Source: Actinomadura luzonensis
GTDB taxonomy: Bacteria > Actinomycetota > Actinomycetes > Streptosporangiales > Streptosporangiaceae
NCBI RefSeq assembly: GCF_022664455.2
Contig: NZ_JAKRKC020000001.1
Span: forward strand, 3,663,001 to 3,727,000
DNA: 64,000 nt
Reading direction: 5' to 3'
Shown here piece after piece: positions 8,044 to 14,955 of the stretch; positions within the stretch are counted from its first letter, which is position 1; every line of letters starts with the position of its first letter. The translations under genes and the position numbers were made by a program. The notes beneath the pieces were generated by a model that saw nothing but the letters and a program-made list of their open reading frames with translations, made no database searches and had not been told where the DNA came from.

Positions 8044-8140
8044 GGCGGCCTCGTCCTGGCCCGCCGTCTCCGCGGCGGCCTCGTCCTGGCCCGCCGTCTC
8101 CGCGGCGGCCTCGTCCTGGCCCGCCGTCTCCACGGCGGCC
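8015..8140. repeat. 30-bp tandem array, four units plus a six-base remnant, at the methyltransferase 3' end
   Basis: Units begin at 8015, 8045, 8075 and 8105, each starting GCGGCCTCGTCCTGGCCCGC, and a six-base remnant follows at 8135. The first unit encodes the methyltransferase C-terminus and stop. Later units are nearly identical but have lost the TAG and would encode GLVLARRLRG in frame. It looks like recent slippage duplication of the gene end into the gap before the PucR gene. Confidence 0.9.
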
Positions 8141-8158
8141 GCACCCGGGGTGCGGGCG

Positions 8159-9397
8159 TCACGGCCGGCCGGCCGGGTCGCCGCGCCAGCGCAGCACCTC
8201 CAGGGCGGCCCCGACCTCGACCGTGTGCCGGGCGAGCGGGCGCGGCAGCAGGCGTTCGGCGCGGGCCAGCCGGCGCAGCAGCGTGTTGCGGTGGGCGAAC
8301 AGCCGGGCGGCGGCCCGGGTGGCGTTGCACTGCTCGGCGATGAAGACGCGCAGCGCCTCGACGACCTCGGGCGGCGCGCCCTCCAGGTCGCCGAGGACCC
8401 GCCTGACGAAGCGGCCGGCGCTTCCCGGGTCGGCGGTGAGCAGCGCGACCAGCTCGACCTCGTCGTGGGTGGCGAGCCGGGACGGCGAGGTGAGCCGGGC
8501 GAGCAGCTGCTGGGTGGTGAGCGCGTCGAGGTGGCTGCGGCGGAAGCCGTCCACGCCGGGCGCGGTGGGGCCGAGCGCGACGCGGACGGCCAGCAGCTCG
8601 TCGAGGGCGGCCCGCACCTGCCCGAGGTCCGGCCGGCCGTGCACCCACACCCACCGGGTGGCGGCGCCGGCCAGCACGCTCAGCGGGCGGGCCTGGCCGG
8701 CGGCCTCGGCCAGCGCGTCGGCGGCGCGGTCGAGCCCGCGCAGGTCGGCGCCGGGGTCGTCGGTCCAGACGATCGCGGCGGTGTGCGGCGGGCGCAGCGC
8801 GTGGCCGAGCCGGCTCTCGGCGCGCTGCCGGGTGATCGGGGCCCCTTCGAGCAGCAGGGCGACGGTCTCGCGGCGTTCGGCGTGGCTGCCGCGGGTGAGC
8901 TCGTCGCGTTCGGCGCGCATCCGGGCGGAGATCGCGGTGACGGTGTCGTCGACGAAGGCGGCGATGGAGCGCAGGGACACGTCCAGCAGCTCGCGCAGCT
9001 CGCCGGGGTCGCTGGTGAGGGTGCAGGCGAGCTGCGTCCACAGCCGGATCGCGACGCTCTCGCCGGCCCGGTAGGCGTCCAGGGCGGACTCGTCCAGGCC
9101 GCGCCGGACGATGTCGCGGGCGGCGGCGAGCGCCGGCTCGGTGTCGTTGGCCGGGACGGGCGCGCCCGGCGCGCGGACGTTGGCGGCCGCCCACACCAGC
9201 AGGTTGGCGCGGTTGATGCGGCGGGTGCCGGCGGCGAGCACCGGGTCGGCGGCGATCTGCCGGCGGGCCGCGCCGGTCAGGGTGGCCGCGTCGAGCTCGG
9301 CCAGCCACGCGGCGGGCGGGGTGAGCGCCAGCTCGGCGCCCCGCCGGATCAGCTCACGCACCCGGGGGGACGGCGGCGGCCAGGGCTGGTGGTGCAT
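8159..9397 (-). CDS. PucR/CdaR family transcriptional regulator
   Basis: A 412-residue protein. The N-terminal half is a helical sensor region (RsbRD-like or GGDEF-derived segments are typical of the family). The C-terminal PucR helix-turn-helix domain is clear at about residues 335-395: ALRVFIAEQCNATRAAARLFAHRNTLLRRLARAERLL. Family members sense small metabolites (purine, sugar acid, amino acid) and usually activate neighbouring catabolic genes. It is divergent from the flavin monooxygenase (107 bp between chosen starts), the natural candidate target. No ligand can be inferred. Confidence 0.85.
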   Translation of the reverse strand: MHHQPWPPPSPRVRELIRRGAELALTPPAAWLAELDAATLTGAARRQIAADPVLAAGTRRINRANLLVWAAANVRAPGAPVPANDTEPALAAARDIVRRGLDESALDAYRAGESVAIRLWTQLACTLTSDPGELRELLDVSLRSIAAFVDDTVTAISARMRAERDELTRGSHAERRETVALLLEGAPITRQRAESRLGHALRPPHTAAIVWTDDPGADLRGLDRAADALAEAAGQARPLSVLAGAATRWVWVHGRPDLGQVRAALDELLAVRVALGPTAPGVDGFRRSHLDALTTQQLLARLTSPSRLATHDEVELVALLTADPGSAGRFVRRVLGDLEGAPPEVVEALRVFIAEQCNATRAAARLFAHRNTLLRRLARAERLLPRPLARHTVEVGAALEVLRWRGDPAGRP

Positions 9398-9503
9398 ATC
9401 GTCACCCTAGAGCCTCGAATGTGGTGCGGATCGTGCTTCCGGCCGGCGGCCGCCGCGCCGCAGGATGGAGCTGGTCCGCCGTCACAGCCTGGAGCCGCCG
9501 CCC

Positions 9504-11039
9504 ATGTCCGCTGAGCCGCCCGCCGTCGAGCCGCCCGCCGCCGAGCCGCCCGCCGCCGAGCCGCCCGCCGCCGAGCACCTGGACGTCCTGGTCGTGGGGG
9601 CCGGGATCTCGGGGATCGGCGCCGCCCGCTACCTGAAGGTGATGGCGCCGGGCAAGAGCTTCGCGGTGCTGGAGGCGCGCGAGGCGTCCGGCGGGACGTG
9701 GGACCTGTTCCGCTACCCGGGCATCCGCTCCGACTCCGACCTGCACACCTTCGGGTACGCGTTCAAGCCGTGGCGCGACGAGCAGTCCATCGCCGACGCG
9801 CCGCGGATCCTCGCCTACCTGCGCGAGACGGTGGCGGAGAACGGCCTGGAGCCGCACATCCGCTACCGCCACAAGGTGCTCGGCGCGTCCTGGTCGGGCG
9901 AGCGGGCGTCGTGGACCGTCGAGGTGGAGCGCACCGGCACCGGCGAGCGGTTCACGCTCACCGCCGGGTGGATCTTCTGCGCCGGCGGCTACTACCGCTA
10001 CGACGAGGGGTTCACCCCGGACTTCCGGGGCCGCGAACGGTTCGCCGGCCCGGTCGTGCACCCGCAGGACTGGCCCGCGGACCTGGAGTACGCGGGCAGG
10101 CGGGTGGCGGTGATCGGCAGCGGCGCCACCGCGGTCACGCTGGTGCCGGCGATGGCGGCCGAGGCCGCGCACGTGACGATGGTGCAGCGCACGCCGACGT
10201 ACGTCATGCCGGTGCCGCGGAAGGACGCGCTCGCCAACGCGCTGAAGAGGTACCTCGGCGAGGAACGCGGCCACGCGCTCACCCGGCGCAAGAACATCGC
10301 CCAGCAGCGGCTGGTCTGGAGCCTGTGCCGGCGCTACCCGAAGGCGGCGCGGCGGCTGATCCGGCGGGCCAACGTCCGGCGGCTGCCGCCAGGCTACCCG
10401 GTGGACGAGCACTTCAACCCGCCGTACGACCCGTGGGACCAGCGGCTGTGCGCGGCGCCCGACGGCGACCTGTTCCGCGCCGTCCGGGAGGGCCGGGCGA
10501 GCGTGGTCACCGGCCGGATCGCCACCTTCACCGAGCGGGGGCTGCTGCTGGAGTCGGGCCGCGAGCTGGAGGCGGACCTGATCGTCACCGCCACCGGGCT
10601 GAACGTGCAGGCGCTCGGCGGCCTGCGCCTCACCGTGGACGGCGAGCCGGTGCGGCTGTCCGGCACGGTCGCCTACAAGGGCATGATGTTGTCCGGCGTG
10701 CCGAACCTCGCCTACGCGATCGGCTACACCAACTCCTCCTGGACGCTGAAGATCGACCTGCTGTGCGAGCATTTCTGCCGGCTGCTGGCGTACATGGACG
10801 CGCACGGCCACGACACCTGCCGGCCCGAGCCCGCCGACCCGGACATGCCGACGCGGCCGTTCCTCGACTTCGGCGCCGGCTACGTCCGGCGGGCCGTCGC
10901 CTCCCTGCCCCGCCAGGGGGACCGGGCGCCGTGGCTGACCTCGACGAGCTACCGCGACGACGTCAGGCTGCTGCGCGCCGCCGGCGTGGCCGGCCCCGAA
11001 CTGCGCTTCACGACGAGCCGGAGCGGCCCGGCGACTTGA
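9504..11039 (+). CDS. flavin-containing monooxygenase, type I Baeyer-Villiger class
   Basis: About 511 residues. The N-terminal FAD Rossmann motif VVGAGISGIGAARYL and GGTWDLFRYPGIRSD are followed by the type I BVMO fingerprint FxGxxxHxxxW (FAGPVVHPQDW) and a second nucleotide motif VAVIGSGATAV. These enzymes use FAD, NADPH and O2 to insert oxygen next to a ketone or oxidise S/N atoms; EthA-like members are in this group. ATG 9504 is preferred (GGAG 9 nt upstream) over ATG 9465. The first residues contain a degenerate EPPAA repeat. It lies divergent from the PucR gene and just upstream of PadR. Confidence 0.9.
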   Translation: MSAEPPAVEPPAAEPPAAEPPAAEHLDVLVVGAGISGIGAARYLKVMAPGKSFAVLEAREASGGTWDLFRYPGIRSDSDLHTFGYAFKPWRDEQSIADAPRILAYLRETVAENGLEPHIRYRHKVLGASWSGERASWTVEVERTGTGERFTLTAGWIFCAGGYYRYDEGFTPDFRGRERFAGPVVHPQDWPADLEYAGRRVAVIGSGATAVTLVPAMAAEAAHVTMVQRTPTYVMPVPRKDALANALKRYLGEERGHALTRRKNIAQQRLVWSLCRRYPKAARRLIRRANVRRLPPGYPVDEHFNPPYDPWDQRLCAAPDGDLFRAVREGRASVVTGRIATFTERGLLLESGRELEADLIVTATGLNVQALGGLRLTVDGEPVRLSGTVAYKGMMLSGVPNLAYAIGYTNSSWTLKIDLLCEHFCRLLAYMDAHGHDTCRPEPADPDMPTRPFLDFGAGYVRRAVASLPRQGDRAPWLTSTSYRDDVRLLRAAGVAGPELRFTTSRSGPAT

Positions 11040-11044
11040 GTAAC

Positions 11045-11063
11045 GCATACTGCGTATGCATAC
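11045..11063. promoter_or_regulatory. PadR operator
   Basis: Overlapping dyads GCATAC-TGC-GTATGC (11045-11059) and the palindrome GTATGCATAC (11054-11063), ending 9 bp before the PadR ATG at 11073. Only a short interval separates this element from the start codon and there is no clear ribosome-binding site, so the promoter and a leaderless start may lie within it. ATGCAT-centred palindromes are common PadR sites. Confidence 0.65.
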
Positions 11064-11072
11064 TTAGTACTC

Positions 11073-11582
11073 ATGTCGGTCAGACACGGCCTGCTCGCCC
11101 TCCTCAGCGGCGGGCCCCGGCACGGCTACCAGCTCAAGGTCGAGTTCGAGGCGTCGACCGGGGCCATCTGGCCGCTCAACATCGGCCAGGTCTACACGAC
11201 GCTGTCCCGGCTGGAGCGTGACGGCCTGGTCGCGCCGGGCGCGACGGACGAGCAGGGCCGGGTCGCCTACTCGATCACCGAGGCCGGCCAGGAGGAGCTG
11301 GCCCGCTGGTTCGGCACCCCCGTCGCCGACTCCGACCGGCCGCGCGACGAGCTGGTCATCAAGCTGGCCATGGCCGTCGCCGCCAGGAAGACCGACGTCG
11401 CCGAGGTGATCCAGCGGCAGCGCACGGCGACCATGCGCACCCTGCAGCAGCTCACCAGGGCCAAGCGGGCCGCCGCCGACGGCGCGGCGCAGCGGCTGGT
11501 GCTCGATTCGATGATCTTCCGGGCCGAGGCCGAACAGCGCTGGCTGGACCACTGCGAGGCCGTTCTCAGGGAGGAACCATGA
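11073..11582 (+). CDS. PadR family transcriptional regulator
   Basis: A 169-residue protein opening with the family signature RHGLLALLSGGPRHGYQLKVEFE. It continues with NIGQVYTTLSRLERDGLV (recognition helix) and a YSITEAGQEEL wing, then a helical C-terminal dimerisation region. PadR proteins repress efflux or detoxification genes until a ligand binds. It overlaps the ABC ATPase gene by 4 bp (ATGA), so it is the first cistron of a regulator-transporter operon and probably autorepresses through the palindromes at 11045-11063. Confidence 0.92.
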   Translation: MSVRHGLLALLSGGPRHGYQLKVEFEASTGAIWPLNIGQVYTTLSRLERDGLVAPGATDEQGRVAYSITEAGQEELARWFGTPVADSDRPRDELVIKLAMAVAARKTDVAEVIQRQRTATMRTLQQLTRAKRAAADGAAQRLVLDSMIFRAEAEQRWLDHCEAVLREEP

Positions 11583-12271
11583 CAGTCGTACGGCTGACCG
11601 AGGTGACCAGGGTGCACGGCGAGGGGGCGGCGGCCGTGCACGCCCTGCGCGGGGTCAGCCTGGCGGTCGAGGCGGGCGAGCTGGTCGCCGTCATGGGCCC
11701 GTCCGGGTCCGGCAAGTCGACCCTGCTCAACCTCGCCGGCGGGCTGGACCGGCCCACGTCCGGCACGGTGCGGCTCGGCGAGCACGACCTCGCCGCCGTG
11801 CGCGACCTCGCGGCCTTACGCCGCCGCGAGGTCGGCTACGTCTTCCAGGACCTCAACCTGATCCCGTCGCTGACGGCCGCCGAGAACGTCATGCTGCCGC
11901 GCGAGCTGGACGGCGTGCGCTCGCGCACCGCCCGCGAGGAGGCGATGGCGGCCCTCGCCGAGATCGACGTGGCCGACCTGGCCGGCCGCTTCCCCGAGGA
12001 GCTGTCGGGCGGTCAGCGCCAGCGGGTCGCGATCGCCCGCGCCCTGGTGGGCGAGCGGCGCCTGCTGCTGGCCGACGAGCCGACCGGCGCCCTCGACACG
12101 CGCGCCGGCGACGAGATCCTGCAGGTGCTGCGCACGCGCTGCGACGCCGGGGCGGCGGTCCTGCTGGTCACCCACGAGCCGCGCTACGCCGCCTGGGCCG
12201 ACCGGGTGGTCTTCCTGCGCGACGGGACGATCGCCGACGCCACGGACACGCCGCTGGCGAGCGCCCGATGA
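11579..12271 (+). CDS. ABC transporter ATP-binding protein (MacB/LolD-like)
   Basis: A 230-residue ATPase with Walker A GPSGSGKST, Q-loop YVFQDLNLIPSLTA, signature LSGGQRQRVAIARAL, Walker B LLLADEPTGALD and switch His in VTHEPRYA. It pairs with the FtsX-like permease that overlaps it by 4 bp, forming a mechanotransmission-type exporter rather than a solute importer. Codon 80 (11816-11818) is TTA, a rare leucine codon in this genome that in Streptomyces needs the bldA tRNA, so expression may be tied to development. Confidence 0.92.
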   Translation: MTVVRLTEVTRVHGEGAAAVHALRGVSLAVEAGELVAVMGPSGSGKSTLLNLAGGLDRPTSGTVRLGEHDLAAVRDLAALRRREVGYVFQDLNLIPSLTAAENVMLPRELDGVRSRTAREEAMAALAEIDVADLAGRFPEELSGGQRQRVAIARALVGERRLLLADEPTGALDTRAGDEILQVLRTRCDAGAAVLLVTHEPRYAAWADRVVFLRDGTIADATDTPLASAR

Positions 12272-14769
12272 GCGCCGCCCGCGCCGCGCTCCGCCTGGCC
12301 CGCCGCGACGCCTGGCGGTCCCGGGGCCGCAGCGTCCTCGTCATGGTGCTGATCGGCCTGCCCGTCCTGGTGTTCACGGGGCTGCTCACCCTGGTCCAGA
12401 CCATGGACGTGACGCGGGGCGAGGGCCTGGCGGCCGCGCTCGGCGCCGCCGGCGCCCGCCTCGTCCAGGCGCCCGCGGGCACCACGATCCAGCAGCGGCC
12501 GGACGGGACGAGCTGGAGCACCGGCGACGGCCGGCCCGCTGCCGAGGCCGCCCCCGAGCTGGGGGCGGCCGGCGTGGCGGCCCTGCTCGGGCCGGGCGCC
12601 CGGCTGATCCCGTACAGCACCGGCACGCTCCGGCTGAGCACCGGCCAGGCCGAGGCGGTGGAGACCGACCTGCGCGACCCCCTCACCCGCGGGATGCTGA
12701 CGCTGCGCGAGGGCAGGCTCCCCGCGCCCGGCGAGGTCGCGGTGACGCCCGCGCTCGGCCTGCGCCCCGGCGACCTCGTGCGGCCGTCCGGCGCGGCGCC
12801 GCTGCGGGTGACGGGCGTCGTCGAGCACCCGAACCGGCCCGCGCTGCGCGCGGTCGCCGGCCCCGAGCTGCCGCAGCTCCAGGCGGAGGACTTCTGGTCC
12901 CCCGGACTGTCCGGCCGCGGCTGGCTCGCAGGCACCGCGACGCCGGTGACCTGGACCCAGGTGGCCGCGCTGAACCGGGCGGGCCTGCACGTCACCTCCC
13001 GCGCCATGTTCCTGTCCGCGCCGGGCCCCTCCCCCGGCGGCGTCCGGCAGGCGGTCGCGCTCGGGACGATGGCGGTCATGGCGGTGCTGGAGACCGCGCT
13101 GCTGGCCGGGCCCGCCTTCGCGGTGGGGCTCCGGCGGCGGCGTGAGGAGCTGGCGCTGATCGCGGCGCAGGGCGGCTCGGCCGGGCACCTGCGGACGATC
13201 GTCCTGGCCGGCGGGCTGCTGCTCGGCGGCGCCGCCACCCTCGTGGCGACGGCGCTCGGCGTCGCGGCCGGCCTGCTGGGCGCCCAGGTCGTGGCGCGCT
13301 GGGCCGGGCAGTCCGGGCAGGTCGGCCCGCCGGACGTGCCGTGGCCGCCGGTCCTGGGCGTCGCGGCGCTGGGCCTGCTCGCCGGGATCGCGGCGGCGCT
13401 GGTGCCCGCCGTGCAGGCGGCGGCAGGACCCGCGGCCGTGCTGGCCGGCCGCCCGCCCGCGACGCGCGAGCGGGCCGGGTGGCCGCTGGCCGGAGCCGCG
13501 CTGGTGCTGGCCGGGCTGGCGGCGACCGTGGCCGCGCGCCGCCAGCCGGACCCGGTGTGGGTGTGGGCCGCCGCGGCGCTGACCATGATCGGGCTGGTGG
13601 CGGTGATCCCGTGGCTGGTCGGCGTCACGGGCCGGCCGGCCGGGCGGCTGCGGCTCCCGCTGCGGGTGTCGGTCCGCGACGCGGTCCGCCACCGGTCCCG
13701 TACGGCGAGCGCCGTCGCGGCCGTCACGGCGGTCACCGCCGCGGTCGTCGCGGTGGGCATCGGCGCCTGGAGCGACCACGTGGACCGCCGCGACGCCTAC
13801 ACCTCGGCCCGCCCGGCCGGCCTGCTCGCGATCTGGGGCGGCACCATGGACGACGCGACCTGGAGCCGGCTGCGCGCCGAGGCGGCCCGCCGGCTGCCCG
13901 GCGTGCCGCTGGCCGCCGGGTACCAGCCGCGGGACGCCCAGGGCCACCGCTACGCGCTGCGGTACACCGTGCGCTGGAACGGCACCAGGACCCGCCGCAC
14001 GGCGGCCGTCGGCGGCCAGGACCTGCTCGCGCTCCTGCAGGGCCGCCACGATGCGCGGGCGGCGGCGGCGCTGGCGAGCGGCAAGGCCGTGGTGTTCGAC
14101 CCGGCGGCGGTGCGCGGCGGCATGCTCAGGCTGCGGGCCGGCTCCACGGGCGGCCCGCCGCGCACGCTCGACGTGCCCGCCGTGGTGGCCGCCCCCGCCG
14201 GCGAGCACCAGGGCGGCGCGCTGCTGCCGCGCGCCCTGGTCGAGCGGGCCGGCTTCGTCACGGCGGAGCGCCAGCTCTACGCCATGCACCGGCTGCCCGC
14301 CGGTTCGGCGCTGCCGCGCGACCTGGCCCGGGTGACCCCGCGCGTCACGGTCGCGCAGGAGGAGGGCTACCGCAACCTGCCCGACCCGGGCCTGTGGGCC
14401 TGGCTCGCCGGCTGCCTCGTCCTCGTCGTGGGCGGCACCCTCGCCGCCACCCGGCTCGCGGCCGCCGACATGGCGCCGGAGCGCGCGACGATGACGGCCG
14501 TCGGCGCCCCGGCCGGCGTGATGCGGCTCGTCGTGGCCGGTCAGGCGCTCTACATCTCGGGGCTCGGCGCGCTGGTGGGGCTGGCCGCCGGGGCGGTGAC
14601 GGGCGTGGCGCTGAGCCGGCCGATGACGAGCCACGGCTCCGGGGACCCGGCCACCGTCGCCGTGCCGTGGCCGTTCCTGCTCGCCGTGGTCGTGGGGCTG
14701 CCCGTGCTGGCCGCCGCGGCGGCGCTGGTCACCCGGACCGGGCCGGCCCTCGCCCGCCGGACCCCGTGA
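12268..14769 (+). CDS. ABC transporter permease, FtsX/MacB-like
   Basis: An 833-residue membrane protein. An N-terminal transmembrane helix (SVLVMVLIGLPVLVFTGLLTL) is followed by a large extracytoplasmic domain. Two FtsX cores follow: one near residues 265-400 (AVLETALLAGPAFAVGL to GVAALGLLAGIAAALVPA) and one at the C-terminus (GCLVLVVGGTLAATRLAA to PWPFLLAVVVGLPVLAAAAAL). Between them lies a second soluble domain. This is the usual double-FtsX plan of large actinobacterial permeases. The substrate is unknown, possibly a peptide antibiotic or lipid, with PadR sensing it. Confidence 0.88.
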   Translation: MSAARAALRLARRDAWRSRGRSVLVMVLIGLPVLVFTGLLTLVQTMDVTRGEGLAAALGAAGARLVQAPAGTTIQQRPDGTSWSTGDGRPAAEAAPELGAAGVAALLGPGARLIPYSTGTLRLSTGQAEAVETDLRDPLTRGMLTLREGRLPAPGEVAVTPALGLRPGDLVRPSGAAPLRVTGVVEHPNRPALRAVAGPELPQLQAEDFWSPGLSGRGWLAGTATPVTWTQVAALNRAGLHVTSRAMFLSAPGPSPGGVRQAVALGTMAVMAVLETALLAGPAFAVGLRRRREELALIAAQGGSAGHLRTIVLAGGLLLGGAATLVATALGVAAGLLGAQVVARWAGQSGQVGPPDVPWPPVLGVAALGLLAGIAAALVPAVQAAAGPAAVLAGRPPATRERAGWPLAGAALVLAGLAATVAARRQPDPVWVWAAAALTMIGLVAVIPWLVGVTGRPAGRLRLPLRVSVRDAVRHRSRTASAVAAVTAVTAAVVAVGIGAWSDHVDRRDAYTSARPAGLLAIWGGTMDDATWSRLRAEAARRLPGVPLAAGYQPRDAQGHRYALRYTVRWNGTRTRRTAAVGGQDLLALLQGRHDARAAAALASGKAVVFDPAAVRGGMLRLRAGSTGGPPRTLDVPAVVAAPAGEHQGGALLPRALVERAGFVTAERQLYAMHRLPAGSALPRDLARVTPRVTVAQEEGYRNLPDPGLWAWLAGCLVLVVGGTLAATRLAAADMAPERATMTAVGAPAGVMRLVVAGQALYISGLGALVGLAAGAVTGVALSRPMTSHGSGDPATVAVPWPFLLAVVVGLPVLAAAAALVTRTGPALARRTP

Positions 14770-14878
14770 GCCGCCGCTCCCGGCACTGAATCCGACTAGA
14801 CGCCGCTTGAGTGGACAGAACGCCAGGACGGAACCGGACACCAGCAACAGGGGTCTACCGGCTCAACAGCCGTATGGC

Positions 14879-14898
14879 TACGATCGGGCACCGATCGT
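14879..14898. promoter_or_regulatory. palindrome over the putative cvnA promoter
   Basis: ACGATCGG-GCA-CCGATCGT (14880-14898) is a perfect 8+3+8 inverted repeat. TACGAT at 14879-14884 fits a -10 element, so a bound repressor would block it. It lies 58 bp before the GTG of the conservon kinase. The remaining 110 bp back to the ABC permease show nothing else. Confidence 0.5.
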
Positions 14899-14955
14899 CC
14901 GTGCGGCGGTCTTTCGCGACAGCGTTCACCGACCGGCGAGGAGAGTGTCCTGCAC

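Noticed and set aside
8015..8140. CRISPR-like regular repeats
   Set aside because: The 30-bp units abut with no unique spacers and the first is part of a coding sequence; no cas genes are nearby. It is a simple tandem repeat.
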